Assembly: GCF_017795745.1 (NCBI RefSeq)
Contig: NZ_CP059067.1
Coordinates: forward strand, 1,426,001 to 1,490,000
Direction of reading: 5' to 3'
DNA length: 64,000 nucleotides
DNA from: Rhizobacter sp. AJA081-3
Lineage (GTDB): Bacteria; Pseudomonadota; Gammaproteobacteria; Burkholderiales; Burkholderiaceae_C
Below the pieces are notes generated by a model. The model did no database searches, was not told where the DNA came from, and saw only the letters and a list, made by a program, of their open reading frames with translations. Of this stretch, positions 27,504 through 37,775 are shown piece after piece. Each line of letters starts with the position of its first letter. The stretch's first letter is position 1. Made by a program: the position numbers and the translations under genes.

Positions 27504-28429
27504 AGCGCCTCCAGGACGGCGGCGGGATCGGGGTGCTTGAAGCGCCGGCCCAGGCGCGACCACAACGACCCTTCGGCCAAATCGAAACGCTGCGCGAAAC
27601 GTTCGCCGCACAGGGTCAGGCTCGTCGGCTCGCCGCGCTCCAGCGCATCGGCCAGCGGCGCCAGCGCCTGCGCATCCAGTGCACGCCAGGCCTCGGCCCA
27701 GGCCACCCAGTCTTCCGAGAGCAGCGGCGCGCGCAGGCGTGCGTCGATTTGCGGTTCTTCGCCTTCGACGTGCTGCCGGCGGCCGCAGCCGCTGAGCCAG
27801 AATGAATTCACCGGCAGCGCGCCCTGCGCCTCGCGGGCATCGTTCAGCGGGTGCGAGTACAGCAGCATCTGCACCTCGTTCTGCAGGCGCCGCAGAAGCC
27901 GCGCCGGGCGGCCCTCGGGCAGCCAGCGGTCGACGTTGCGGCCGACCACGCGGTCCAGCGAGGCGCAGGGCAGGTCGACCAGGCTCTCGTGCGCCGCGTA
28001 CCAGCGCTGCGGCGCGCCCCAGGCGAGCGCGAAGCCCTCCGACTCGAACAGATCGCGCACCGCGTCGAACAGCGCGCGCGACGAAGCCTCGTCCAGCGCC
28101 AGCGCATCGGGGTCGGCCAGCGTGACCTGGTCGCGGCCGAGGTGCCAGTGCACCGGCGTGAGCAGGCCCCAGGCGAGGTCGAGCACCTCGATGCCGTCGG
28201 CCTGCGCCGCATGGGCGGCGAAGGGCAGGGTGCCGGCGCCGCCCTGCCAGCCGCGCGCCGCGGCCAGCGCGGCCTCGTGCGGCGGCGTGAGGCTGTACTC
28301 GTCGGTGCCCAGGCGGGCGGTGGGGGCCAGGCGCGCGAGGGCGCGGTCGAGGTGGGGCAGGGACAGGTCGCGCAGGGTGTGCCGGCCAGCCTCCGACAGC
28401 GCCGAGGCGAACGGAACGAGCAGGTGCAT
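27500..28429 (-). CDS. RpfE-like regulatory/conserved protein upstream of recJ
   Basis: A 309-residue protein that matches my memory of the RpfE family, named for the Xanthomonas rpf cluster, where it also neighbours recJ; members are sometimes called phosphoglycerate mutase-like. Typical segments are LLVPFASALSE, LTPVHWHLGRDQVTL and LLYSHPLNDAREAQG, then NSFWLSGCG. The biochemical role is unknown. No rpfB, rpfF, rpfC or rpfG genes are nearby, so a diffusible signal system is not implied. The ATG at 28429 lies six bases after GATAAT and lacks a Shine-Dalgarno sequence. Confidence 0.8.
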   Translation of the reverse strand: MHLLVPFASALSEAGRHTLRDLSLPHLDRALARLAPTARLGTDEYSLTPPHEAALAAARGWQGGAGTLPFAAHAAQADGIEVLDLAWGLLTPVHWHLGRDQVTLADPDALALDEASSRALFDAVRDLFESEGFALAWGAPQRWYAAHESLVDLPCASLDRVVGRNVDRWLPEGRPARLLRRLQNEVQMLLYSHPLNDAREAQGALPVNSFWLSGCGRRQHVEGEEPQIDARLRAPLLSEDWVAWAEAWRALDAQALAPLADALERGEPTSLTLCGERFAQRFDLAEGSLWSRLGRRFKHPDPAAVLEAL

Positions 28430-28435
28430 CGCTGC

Positions 28436-28441
28436 ATTATC
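28436..28441 (-). promoter_or_regulatory. -10-like element directly upstream of rpfE
   Basis: GATAAT (5 of 6 matches to TATAAT) on the minus strand is followed by six bases and the ATG. It suggests a leaderless mRNA for the rpfE-recJ operon. Confidence 0.5.
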
Positions 28442-28488
28442 GGCGGCATGCACGGCCCCATGGGCCGCGGCCCCGTCGTCGGCTCGGG

Positions 28489-28494
28489 TAGCAT
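28489..28494 (+). promoter_or_regulatory. -10-like element upstream of the first Lol permease gene
   Basis: TAGCAT lies nine bases before the ATG at 28504, with no ribosome site between. It is arranged divergently with the rpfE element in a 74-base intergenic region. Confidence 0.35.
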
Positions 28495-28503
28495 GCGCCG
28501 GAC

Positions 28504-29760
28504 ATGAACTGGCCCTACGAGTTGCAGATCGGCTGGCGCTACACGCGGTCCGGCCGCGCGGGGCGGCGCAACGGCTTCATCTCCTTCATCTCCGCCGTGT
28601 CGATGGCCGGCATCGGGCTGGGCGTGGCCGCGCTGATCATCGTGCTGTCGGTGATGAACGGCTTCCAGAAGGAAGTGCGCGACCGCATGCTGGCGGTGAT
28701 CGCCCACGTGGAGGTGCGCGCCCCCGGCGACGCCGCCTTGCCCGACTGGCGGCTCACCGCGGCCAAGTCGCGTCAGAACCCGCAGGTGATCGGTGCGGCG
28801 CCCTTCGTCGCGGCGCAGGGCCTGATCGCTCATGGCGAGCAGATGCGCGGCACGCTGGTGCGCGGCATCTCCCCCGATGACGAGGCCAGCGTCACCGACC
28901 TGGCGGCGCGCCTGCGCGGCACCGTGCTGACACGCCTGCAGCCCGGCGCCTGGGGCGTGGTGCTCGGCGGTGAACTGGCGCGCAGCCTCGGTGTGCGCGA
29001 GGGCGACAAGGTGGCGCTGATCGCCCCGGGCGGGCAGGTCACGCCGGCCGGCGTGATCCCGCGACTGAAGCAGCTCACCGTGGTCGGCACCTTCGATTCG
29101 GGCCACTACGAGTACGACGCCGGCCTGGCGCTGATGCAGCTCGACGACGCGGCGCGGCTGTTCCGCGTCGAGGGGCCCACCGGCGTGCAGCTGCGCCTGA
29201 AGGACGTGCACGCCGCGCGCGGCGTGGCCGAGGAACTGTCGAAATCGCTGGGCAAGGCCGTCGAAGTGCGCGACTGGACGCGCAGCAACCGCAACTGGTT
29301 CGACGCGGTGCAGATCGAGAAGCGGCTGATGTTCATCATCCTCACGCTGATCGTCGCAGTGGCGGCCTTCAACCTCGTCTCGACGCTGGTGATGACGGTG
29401 ACCGACAAGCGTGCCGACATCGCCATCCTGCGCACGCTGGGCGCCAGCCCGCGCTCGGTGATGGGCATCTTCATGGTGCAGGGGGCGGCCTCGGGGATCA
29501 TCGGCACGCTCTCGGGCGTGCTGCTGGGCACGCTGGTGGCCGTCAACATCGACGTCATCGTGCCGGCCATCGAGCGCGCGCTCGGCGTGAGCTTCCTGCC
29601 CGGCAGCATCTACCTGATCAGCCGCATGCCCAGCGACCCGCAGCGCGGCGACATCGTGCCGATCGCGCTGATCTCGCTGCTGCTGTCCTTCATCGCCACG
29701 CTGTACCCGAGCTGGCGTGCCAGCCGCGTGCAGCCGGCGCGGGCGCTGCGTTATGAGTGA
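28504..29760 (+). CDS. Lipoprotein-releasing ABC transporter permease, first copy (LolC/E family)
   Basis: A 418-residue inner-membrane permease that, with LolD, detaches lipoproteins from the inner membrane and hands them to LolA. It has one N-terminal membrane helix (GFISFISAVSMAGIGLGVAA), a large periplasmic MacB-like domain (about residues 50-255), then three C-terminal helices of the FtsX type. It starts with MNWPYELQIGWRY. It is followed by a strongly similar second permease and by lolD. The end overlaps the next start by eight bases at ATGAGTGA. Confidence 0.93.
   Translation: MNWPYELQIGWRYTRSGRAGRRNGFISFISAVSMAGIGLGVAALIIVLSVMNGFQKEVRDRMLAVIAHVEVRAPGDAALPDWRLTAAKSRQNPQVIGAAPFVAAQGLIAHGEQMRGTLVRGISPDDEASVTDLAARLRGTVLTRLQPGAWGVVLGGELARSLGVREGDKVALIAPGGQVTPAGVIPRLKQLTVVGTFDSGHYEYDAGLALMQLDDAARLFRVEGPTGVQLRLKDVHAARGVAEELSKSLGKAVEVRDWTRSNRNWFDAVQIEKRLMFIILTLIVAVAAFNLVSTLVMTVTDKRADIAILRTLGASPRSVMGIFMVQGAASGIIGTLSGVLLGTLVAVNIDVIVPAIERALGVSFLPGSIYLISRMPSDPQRGDIVPIALISLLLSFIATLYPSWRASRVQPARALRYE
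29672..29726 (+). repeat. 55-bp direct repeat, first copy
   Basis: These 55 bases near the 3' end of the first permease gene recur without change at 30939-30993 in the second permease gene. They encode the last membrane helix and the YPSWRAS motif. Synonymous positions elsewhere in the two genes differ, so this patch points to gene conversion or very strong constraint. Confidence 0.9.
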
Positions 29761-31027
29761 AGCCGTGAAACGCAAGCCCGAGCTGCCCTACGAGCTGCAG
29801 CTCGGCTGGCGGTACCTGCGCGCAGCGCGCGGCGGCAGCGACAACGGCTTCATCTCATTCATCGCGGCGGTGGCGATGCTGGGCATCGCGCTGGGCGTGG
29901 CGGCACTGATCATCGTGCTGTCGGTGATGAACGGCTTCAGCAAGGAAGTGCGCGACCGCATGCTCTCGGTGGTGGCCCATGTGCAGATCTACGACGCCCA
30001 AGGCGGCGCGCTGCCCGACTGGCGCGCCACCGCCGCGAAGGCGCGACGCCACCCGCAGGTGACCGGCGTGGCGCCGTTCGTGGCCGCGCAGGCGCTGCTC
30101 GGGCGCAGCGACGAATTGCGGCCGGCGCTGCTGCGCGGCATCGATCCGGCACTCGAGGCCGAGGTGTCCGATCTGGCGCAGCAGCTGCGTGGCACGCTGC
30201 TGAAGAGTTTCAAGCCCGGCCGCGGCGAAGTGCTGCTCGGCGCCGAACTGGCGCGCCAGCTCGGCGCCAAGGTCGGCGAGCGCGTCACGCTGGTGCTGCC
30301 CGATGTCTCGCGCCCCGGCGGCGCGCCGCGCATGGTGCCGCTGACGCTGGCGGGCACCTTCGAGGCCGGCCACTTCGAGTACGACAGCACGCTGGCGCTG
30401 GTGCCGATCGCCGACGCGCAGGCGCTGTTCGGCGTCAAGGGGCCCAACGGCCTGCAGCTGCGTCTGGCCGATCGCGACAGCGCACCCGAGCTGGCGCAGC
30501 TGCTCTCTGCCGAACTCGGCCCGGGTATATTGGTGCGTGACTGGACACGCACGAACCGCCAGTGGTTCGAGTCGGTGCAGATCCAGAAGCGCATGCTCTT
30601 CCTCATCCTCGCGCTCATCGTCGCGGTGGCGGCCTTCAACCTCGTTTCCATGCTCGTCATGACGGTGACCGACAAACAATCCGACATCGCCATCCTGCGC
30701 ACGCTGGGCGCCACGCCGCGCTCCATCATGGGCATCTTCGTGGTGCAGGGCGCGGCCTCTGGGCTGATCGGCACGCTCGCCGGCATGCTGCTCGGGCTGC
30801 TCATCGCGTTCAACGTCGGCACCCTCGTGCCGGCCATCGAACGGCTGCTCGGCACCACCTTCCTGCCCGCCAACGTCTACCTGATCAGCCGCATGCCCAG
30901 CGACCCGCGCGCAGGCGACGTGATCCCCATCGTGCTTGTCTCGCTGCTGCTGTCCTTCATCGCCACGCTGTACCCGAGCTGGCGTGCCAGCCGTGTCGAG
31001 CCTGCCCAGGCACTGCGCCATGAGTGA
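29753..31027 (+). CDS. Lipoprotein-releasing ABC transporter permease, second copy (LolC/E family)
   Basis: A 424-residue paralogue of the gene just upstream. By eye roughly two thirds of residues are identical, highest in the last 150, for example [17 protein letters not shown] and IAILRTLGA. Its start, MSEAVK, differs from the first copy and resembles the start of LolD, MSEAIVK; both genes begin at an ATGAGTGA junction with the preceding stop. Topology is as for the first copy. The two permeases probably form a heterodimer like E. coli LolC-LolE, but this pair looks like a local duplication. I cannot say which one contacts LolA. Confidence 0.93.
   Translation: MSEAVKRKPELPYELQLGWRYLRAARGGSDNGFISFIAAVAMLGIALGVAALIIVLSVMNGFSKEVRDRMLSVVAHVQIYDAQGGALPDWRATAAKARRHPQVTGVAPFVAAQALLGRSDELRPALLRGIDPALEAEVSDLAQQLRGTLLKSFKPGRGEVLLGAELARQLGAKVGERVTLVLPDVSRPGGAPRMVPLTLAGTFEAGHFEYDSTLALVPIADAQALFGVKGPNGLQLRLADRDSAPELAQLLSAELGPGILVRDWTRTNRQWFESVQIQKRMLFLILALIVAVAAFNLVSMLVMTVTDKQSDIAILRTLGATPRSIMGIFVVQGAASGLIGTLAGMLLGLLIAFNVGTLVPAIERLLGTTFLPANVYLISRMPSDPRAGDVIPIVLVSLLLSFIATLYPSWRASRVEPAQALRHE
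30939..30993 (+). repeat. 55-bp direct repeat, second copy
   Basis: Identical to 29672-29726; offset 1267 bases. See the first copy. Confidence 0.9.
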
Positions 31028-31697
31028 GGCGATCGTCAAGGCGCAGAACCTGCACAAGCGCTTCACCGAAGGCGGCCTCGACGTCGCCGTGCTGCAGGGC
31101 ATCGACCTCGAGGTGCAGCCCGGCGAGACGGTCGCCGTGGTCGGCGCCTCGGGGTCGGGCAAGAGCACGCTGCTGCATCTGCTCGGCGGGCTGGAGGAGC
31201 CTTCGCAAGGCACGGTGCTGCTGGCCGGGCGCAACCTCGCGTCGCTCGGCCAGGCCGAGCTCGGCGAGTGGCGCAACCGGCACCTCGGTTTCGTCTACCA
31301 GTTCCACCACCTGCTGCCGGAGTTCACGGCGCTGGACAACGTGGCCATGCCGCTGCGCATCCGCCGCATGGCCGTCGACGAGGCGCGCGAGCAGGCCCAG
31401 GCCGTGCTGGCGCAAGTGGGCCTGGCGGACCGTGTGCTGCACCGGCCGGCTCAACTCTCCGGCGGCGAGCGCCAGCGCGTGGCGATCGCGCGCGCTCTGG
31501 CCGGCAAGCCGGGCTGCGTGCTCGCCGACGAGCCCACCGGCAATCTCGATCGCGACACCGCCGACGCGGTGTTCGCGCTGATGATCGAACTGGCCCGCGG
31601 GCAAGGCACCGCCTTCGTGCTGGTGACGCACGACGAGTCGCTCGCCGCGCGTTGCGATCGTCTGCTGCGGCTGGTCAAGGGCCATCTGGAGCGTTGA
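31020..31697 (+). CDS. lolD: Lipoprotein-releasing system ATP-binding protein LolD
   Basis: A 225-residue ABC ATPase that powers lipoprotein release. Walker [11 protein letters not shown]-loop region [15 protein letters not shown], signature [15 protein letters not shown] and Walker [13 protein letters not shown] are all intact. [18 protein letters not shown] is typical of LolD as opposed to MacB or FtsE. The ATG at 31020 overlaps the second permease stop by eight bases, so all three proteins are translationally coupled. Confidence 0.96.
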   Translation: MSEAIVKAQNLHKRFTEGGLDVAVLQGIDLEVQPGETVAVVGASGSGKSTLLHLLGGLEEPSQGTVLLAGRNLASLGQAELGEWRNRHLGFVYQFHHLLPEFTALDNVAMPLRIRRMAVDEAREQAQAVLAQVGLADRVLHRPAQLSGGERQRVAIARALAGKPGCVLADEPTGNLDRDTADAVFALMIELARGQGTAFVLVTHDESLAARCDRLLRLVKGHLER

Positions 31698-31702
31698 TCG
31701 CG

Positions 31703-33667
31703 ATGCGCCTGGGCACTGGCCTGTTCGCGGCGGTTCTGGCGATGGGGCTCGGCGTTGCGCCCCCGCCGGCGCAGGCGATGGACCGCGAGCAGTCCGACGC
31801 CATCATCAATTCACTGACCACGGCCCGAGCCTTCCTGCAGGTCAGCATGTCGCCGGACGGGAAGCGGCTCGCCGCGCTGGGCTACAACGGCTTCGGCACA
31901 GGGCTCTTCGTCGGCGACACCGACAAGCTCGATTTCAGGATGGTGCTGGAGTCCAAGCGCGAACAGGCGCTGAGCTACCAATACACGCGCAGCCCGGTCA
32001 GCGCACGATGGATCGACAACGAACTGATCGCGGTCGATTACAACGACGACGAGGCCGAGTCGATCGACGCCGGTGGGCGCAAGATCGCCGAGCTTGGTGC
32101 GCAGTACCTGGGCCGAATCGACGCCGAGATCGACGAGCCCGCGCAGCGCGTGCTGGTCTATCTCGATGCCGATGGCGAAAAGCCGGCGCTGGTGGATCCG
32201 CGTACCGGCGAGCGTCGGCCGGACACCAGCCGGCCTCCGGGCAAGGTGATGCACGCGGCGTTCGACGACCAGGGCTCGCTGCGCGCTGCGACGACGATCG
32301 ACACGACGTTCTGGACCGAGCAGACGACGATTCGACAGTGGTACCGGCCCGATGCGCGTGCGCCGTGGCAACTGCTTCAGGAGAGCAAAGTCACCGACGA
32401 CTACTGGCGGCCGATGTATGTGCCGAAGGAACCGGACAGCATCGTGGTGGAGTCGCGGACGGGCCGGGACACCTGGGCCATCATGCGCTACGACACCCGC
32501 AGGCGCGCCGAGGTCGAGCTGATGGCGGGCCACCCGCGCGAGGACATCGTCTTTGCCAGCGGGCTGGGCAACGAGGTCTTCCAGCGAGTCGTGACCAGCG
32601 GATTGAAGCGTCAGACGCACTGGTTCGACGAGGGCTGGGCGGTCGTCCAGGCCACCTTGGACAAGGCCTTTCCCGGACGCAACAACGACGTGCTGTCGGG
32701 GGATCCGCGGCGACGCGTGCTTGTGCGGTCCTCGTCCGACGCGGATCCGGGACGCTGGTACGTGCTCGATGTGCGCGACCGGACATTGAAGGAGGTGGCT
32801 CAATCTCTGCCGCGACTGGGCAGCGAGAAGATGCGCCCGATGCAGACTCTGCGCTATGCGGCGCGCGACGGGTTGAGCATCCCCGCCTACCTCACGCTGC
32901 CGGCCAGCGAAGGTCCTCACCCCATGGTCGTGCTCATCCACGGCGGGCCCGCGGCGCGCGATCACTGGGCCTGGGACGCGGAGGTGCAACTGCTGGCCCA
33001 GCATGGCTACGCGGTGTTCCAGCCGCAGTTCCGCGGCTCGACCGGGTTTGGTGCGGCCTTCGAGCGGGCGGGCCTCGGCCAGTGGGGTCTGGCCATGCAG
33101 GACGACGTGACCGATGGAGTCCGACACCTGGTCGATCAAGGCGTTGCCGACGCACGGCGGATCTGCATCTACGGTGCGAGCTACGGCGGCTATGCGGCGC
33201 TGTGGGGTCTGGTCAAGACACCCGAGCTGTACCGATGCGGCATCAGTTTCGCAGGCGTATCGGACCTCGACGAGTTCCTGTCGGGGAGATCGGACGTCAA
33301 CCGAAATCCCGTGGCCCGGGAGACCTTCATGTTTCTCCTCAACGCAGGTGACGGTCGCAAACCGGGGTTCGCGGCGGTCTCGCCGTTGAAGCAGGTGGCC
33401 AAGATCCAGGCACCTGTCCTGATCGTCTGGGGCGAGCAGGACCGCCGCGTGCCCCCCGAGCAGAGCGAACGCATGGTGGCGGCACTCAAGGCCAACGACA
33501 AGACCTACCAGTGGCGCAGCTACCGGCGCGAGGGGCACGGTCTCAGCTACGTTGGCAGTCTCCGCGAGCATTACCGGGAACTGCTCGACTTCCTCGAACA
33601 GCACAACGGTGTGTTACCGGCCCCGGTGCCGGGCGCCAGTGCCGCAGCGGGCGCTGCAAGGCACTGA
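31703..33667 (+). CDS. Secreted S9-family (prolyl oligopeptidase-type) serine peptidase
   Basis: A 654-residue protein with a Sec signal peptide (hydrophobic core LFAAVLAMGLGVA, cleavage after AQA near residue 24), a beta-propeller-like middle region, and a C-terminal alpha/beta-hydrolase domain from about residue 390. The catalytic serine is in GASYGG, the aspartate in GEQDRRVP and the histidine in REGHGLS. Oxyanion motif IHGGPAARD is present. It starts 6 bases after lolD and may be co-transcribed. Probably degrades peptides in the periplasm. Codon use is less biased than in the lol genes. Confidence 0.93.
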   Translation: MRLGTGLFAAVLAMGLGVAPPPAQAMDREQSDAIINSLTTARAFLQVSMSPDGKRLAALGYNGFGTGLFVGDTDKLDFRMVLESKREQALSYQYTRSPVSARWIDNELIAVDYNDDEAESIDAGGRKIAELGAQYLGRIDAEIDEPAQRVLVYLDADGEKPALVDPRTGERRPDTSRPPGKVMHAAFDDQGSLRAATTIDTTFWTEQTTIRQWYRPDARAPWQLLQESKVTDDYWRPMYVPKEPDSIVVESRTGRDTWAIMRYDTRRRAEVELMAGHPREDIVFASGLGNEVFQRVVTSGLKRQTHWFDEGWAVVQATLDKAFPGRNNDVLSGDPRRRVLVRSSSDADPGRWYVLDVRDRTLKEVAQSLPRLGSEKMRPMQTLRYAARDGLSIPAYLTLPASEGPHPMVVLIHGGPAARDHWAWDAEVQLLAQHGYAVFQPQFRGSTGFGAAFERAGLGQWGLAMQDDVTDGVRHLVDQGVADARRICIYGASYGGYAALWGLVKTPELYRCGISFAGVSDLDEFLSGRSDVNRNPVARETFMFLLNAGDGRKPGFAAVSPLKQVAKIQAPVLIVWGEQDRRVPPEQSERMVAALKANDKTYQWRSYRREGHGLSYVGSLREHYRELLDFLEQHNGVLPAPVPGASAAAGAARH

Positions 33668-33691
33668 GCGGGAGGCTGAGCCCCGACCGCC

Positions 33692-34738
33692 TCAGGCCAC
33701 GCGGCCGAACCAGGCCACCGACAGCGCCGCGGCGGCGGCCACGAGCAGCGCGCCGAAGACGGCGAAGAGCGCGCTGATCTCGGTCTCCTTCTTCTCGACC
33801 ACGAGCCGCGTCGACAGGCCCTGGTAGACCTTCTTCAGGTCTTCGGCGGTGCCGGCGTAAAAGTAGTCGGCTCGCGTCAGGTTGGCCACCGCCTTGAGTG
33901 CGTCTTCGTCGAGGCGCACGCGCATCGACCAGCCCTCGAAGCCGATGGTCTCTCCGTCCTTGGTGCCGATGCCCACGGTGTAGACGCGCACGCCGCGCTC
34001 GGCGGCCATCTTGGCGGCCTCCAGCGGGTCGGGGCCGGTGGTGCGCTGGCCGTCGGTGAGCATGATGATCGCGGCAGAGCTGAACGATCCCGGCTCGACC
34101 GGCGTGAACTCCGGCTTGGGCTTGTCGTTGGGGCCGGGCGGCATGGCCTTCTGGCCGGTGATCTGCGACAGGTCGATGCCGGCCTCCGGGAAGATCGTCG
34201 CCAGCGACAGCACGATGCCGCTGCCGGTGGCGGTGCCGCGCTGCAGCTGGAAGCGGTCGATCGCGGCGTAGACGTCGTCGCGGCTGTGCGTGGGCGGCTG
34301 CACCACGGCGGCGGTGCCGGCGAACTGCACCACCGCCACGCGCACGCTGCGCGGCAATTCGGCGACGAAGGCCTTGGCCGCGGCCTGCGAGGCCACCAGC
34401 CGGTTGGGCTGCACGTCGGCCGCGCGCATGCTGCCCGATACGTCCATCGCCAGCACGATGGTCTCCTGCTGCGAGGGCAGGGTGATCACCGCGGCTGGCC
34501 GCGCCGAGGCGAGCAGCAGCACGATCACGGCCAGCAGCAGCAGCGCAGGCGGCACGTGGCGGCGCCACGCGGCGCTCTTGCCCATGGCCTGCTTGACCAG
34601 TGCCAGGTTGGCATAACGCAGCGCCGTTTTCTTGCGCCGGCGCAGCAGCCAGACGTAGCCGCCGACCAGCAGCGGCACCGCCAGCAGCAGCCACAGCATC
34701 GTCGGCCAGATGAAGTTCAGCGGGATGGCGCCTTTCAT
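33692..34738 (-). CDS. VWA-domain membrane protein (BatA-like)
   Basis: A 348-residue protein with two N-terminal membrane helices (MLWLLLAVPLLVGGYVWLL and LLLLAVIVLLLA), a von Willebrand A domain from about residue 85, and a C-terminal helix. The MIDAS metal site begins DVSGSM and includes TDGQRTTGPD. In related loci MoxR, DUF58 and VWA proteins work together, often in envelope stress or metalloenzyme maturation. Its start overlaps the DUF58 stop by ATGA. The BatB/BatD-type partners are missing here. Confidence 0.9.
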   Translation of the reverse strand: MKGAIPLNFIWPTMLWLLLAVPLLVGGYVWLLRRRKKTALRYANLALVKQAMGKSAAWRRHVPPALLLLAVIVLLLASARPAAVITLPSQQETIVLAMDVSGSMRAADVQPNRLVASQAAAKAFVAELPRSVRVAVVQFAGTAAVVQPPTHSRDDVYAAIDRFQLQRGTATGSGIVLSLATIFPEAGIDLSQITGQKAMPPGPNDKPKPEFTPVEPGSFSSAAIIMLTDGQRTTGPDPLEAAKMAAERGVRVYTVGIGTKDGETIGFEGWSMRVRLDEDALKAVANLTRADYFYAGTAEDLKKVYQGLSTRLVVEKKETEISALFAVFGALLVAAAAALSVAWFGRVA

Positions 34739-35686
34739 GACGCGGCACTCCGCGGCTCTGTCTTCAGCACGCCCAGGTGCGACGGTGCGCCACCGCCGGC
34801 CGCCAGCCGGCTGCGCTGGCGGCGCAGGTCGGCGAAACGCAGGATGGCGTCGAGCAGGTCGTCATCGGTGGCCAGCTCCAGCGTGTCGACGCCGGCCTGG
34901 GCGAGCGAAGACAGCAGCGCCGCCTCGCGCGCCTGGGCCGCGGCCGCGAAGCGCGCGCGGAAACCGGCATCGTGGGTGTCCACCAGCAGCTGCTCGCCGG
35001 TCTCGGCGTCGCGCATCGTCACCAGGCCGATGTCGGGCAACTCCATCTCCAGCGGGTCGTACAGGCGCACGGCGGTCACGTCATGGCGGCGCGAAAGCTG
35101 CGCCAGCGCCTCTTCCCAGCCGGGCGGGCTGATGAAGTCGGACACCACGAAGATCGTGCTGCGCCGCTTGACGATGCGCTGCCCGGCCAGCAGCAGCTCG
35201 CGCAGCTGCGTGGAGCCAGCGGCCGATTCGGCCGGCCGTTTCGCCATGCGCTGCAGCAGGTGCAACACGTGGAGGCGGCCGGCGCGCGCCGGGATCACCG
35301 TGTCGACTTCCGTGCCGTAGAGCAACGCGCCGACGCGGTTGCCGTGGCGCGTGAGCAGCCGCGACAGCACGCCGACGAACTCGCGCGCCACTCCGCGCTT
35401 GGCGCGCAGGTCGGAGCCGAAGTCGACGCTGGCGCTGAGGTCGACGAGGAACCAGGCGGCCAGCTCGCGGTCTTCGGTGAACTGGCGCACGTAGGGCTGC
35501 TGCAAGCGCGCCGTCACGTTCCAGTCGATGTGGCGCACGTCGTCGTGGTACTGGTACTCGCGCAGGTCGGCCAGGTCGATGCCGGCGCCGCGCAGCAACG
35601 TGCGGTAGTCGCCCTGCAGCAGGCCGTCGAGGCGGCGGATCACCGTCCACTCGAGGCGCTTGAGCAGGGCCTCGGAGTCGGCCGCT

Positions 35687-35712
<26 letters not shown>
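34735..35712 (-). CDS. DUF58 domain protein
   Basis: A 325-residue cytoplasmic protein with the DUF58 signature: GDYRTLLRGAGIDLADLREYQ, DDVRHIDWNVTAR and a degenerate VWA-like fold (LVDLSASVDFGS). The ATG at 35712 is preferred over a TTG three codons upstream. It overlaps the moxR end by 26 bases and the VWA start by four, so MoxR-DUF58-VWA are tightly coupled. The exact biochemical function of DUF58 is unknown. Confidence 0.9.
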
Positions 35713-36700
<988 letters not shown>

Positions 36701-36711
36701 GGAACTCCTGC

Positions 36712-37683
36712 TCAGAACGGCGGCATGCCGGCACCGGCGGCGGCGTTCTCGATCGGCACGGCGAAGCCGATGCCCACGAACACGCGCTGCTTGGTCGGGT
36801 TGAGGATGGCGGTGACGACGCCGACGACTTCGCCTTCCATCGTCACCAGCGGCCCGCCGGAGTTGCCCGGATTGGCCGCGGCGTCGAACTGGATCAGGTT
36901 GGTCAGCACGCGTTCGCCCTCGGGCGAGCGGAACTCGCGCTTCAGCCCGGAGACCACGCCTTCCGAGGCGGAGGGCCCGATGCCGAACGGAAAGCCCACC
37001 GCCATCACGCGGTCGCCCGGGTTCAGGTCGCCGGTGCCGCGCATTGTGGCCGGGTGCAGGTCGTCGGGAATCTTCACCGCGCGCAGCACGGCGAGGTCGT
37101 GCTCGGGCATCACGCTGATCAGCCGGGCTTCCGTCTCCAGGCCGTCCATGAAGGTGACCTTCACCTTCTCGGCGCCGAGCACCACGTGCAGGTTGGTCAG
37201 GATGGTGCCGTTGTCGACGATGACCACGCCGGTGCCCACGCCACGTTCCTGCATGCCGGGCTCGGCGCTGCTCTCGCTCTTCGGCCGGGCGTCGCGAGCT
37301 TCCTTGGCGGCCTTGGCTTCGCGTGGCGGATCGCCGCTGTCGCGCTCGTAGCCGACCACGCGCACCACCGACGGGATGATCTTGTCGTAGGCGCGTGCTG
37401 CGGCCGAGACGAGCGGCTTTTCCTCGATCGACTTGCGCACCAGATGATCGATCTGCTCGAAGGTGAGCACCGGCGGGCCCTTGGGCGCCACGCGCCACAG
37501 CAGTGCGGTGACCACCAGCAGCAGCACCGCGAGCGCCCACAGCCGGCGTTCATGGCGGCGCACGAAACCCGCCAGTCGCTGGCGCGCCGGTGCCGGCGCG
37601 GCGGATTCGACCGGCTCGGGCGGCGGCGGGGTCGGTGCCGCCACGCCCCGGCGTGAACGGCTGTACAGCGGTGCCTTCTTCAT
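36712..37683 (-). CDS. Membrane-anchored trypsin-like serine protease without PDZ domain (S1C/HtrA-like)
   Basis: A 323-residue protein. It has a Pro-rich cytoplasmic N-terminus, one membrane helix at about residues 48-64 (LWALAVLLLVVTALLW), and a periplasmic protease domain. The catalytic triad is histidine in TNLHVV, aspartate in PEHDLAVL and serine in GNSGGPLV. The chain ends right after the protease domain (AVPIENA), so the PDZ domains of DegP/DegS are absent. A charged, low-complexity insert (KAAKEARDARPKSESS) precedes the first strand. It is the first gene of the protease-MoxR-DUF58-VWA operon. Confidence 0.92.
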   Translation of the reverse strand: MKKAPLYSRSRRGVAAPTPPPPEPVESAAPAPARQRLAGFVRRHERRLWALAVLLLVVTALLWRVAPKGPPVLTFEQIDHLVRKSIEEKPLVSAAARAYDKIIPSVVRVVGYERDSGDPPREAKAAKEARDARPKSESSAEPGMQERGVGTGVVIVDNGTILTNLHVVLGAEKVKVTFMDGLETEARLISVMPEHDLAVLRAVKIPDDLHPATMRGTGDLNPGDRVMAVGFPFGIGPSASEGVVSGLKREFRSPEGERVLTNLIQFDAAANPGNSGGPLVTMEGEVVGVVTAILNPTKQRVFVGIGFAVPIENAAAGAGMPPF

Positions 37684-37762
37684 CGGCTGCTCCGGCGCAG
37701 CGAGCGCGGTTCGGGATGCGCTGCAACAGTAGCACGTCGGCCATGACCTGTCACAGGCAGGG

Positions 37763-37768
37763 CATGAT
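37763..37768 (+). promoter_or_regulatory. -10-like element upstream of the tatD gene
   Basis: CATGAT is followed by seven bases and the GTG at 37776. This is the same close spacing as at ppk1, ppx and rpfE. The match to TATAAT is only 4 of 6. Confidence 0.25.
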
Positions 37769-37775
37769 GCGCGCC

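Noticed and set aside
27504-27611. Extended N-terminus of RecJ
   Set aside because: It would lie inside rpfE and lacks conservation; GTG at 27503 gives the standard length.
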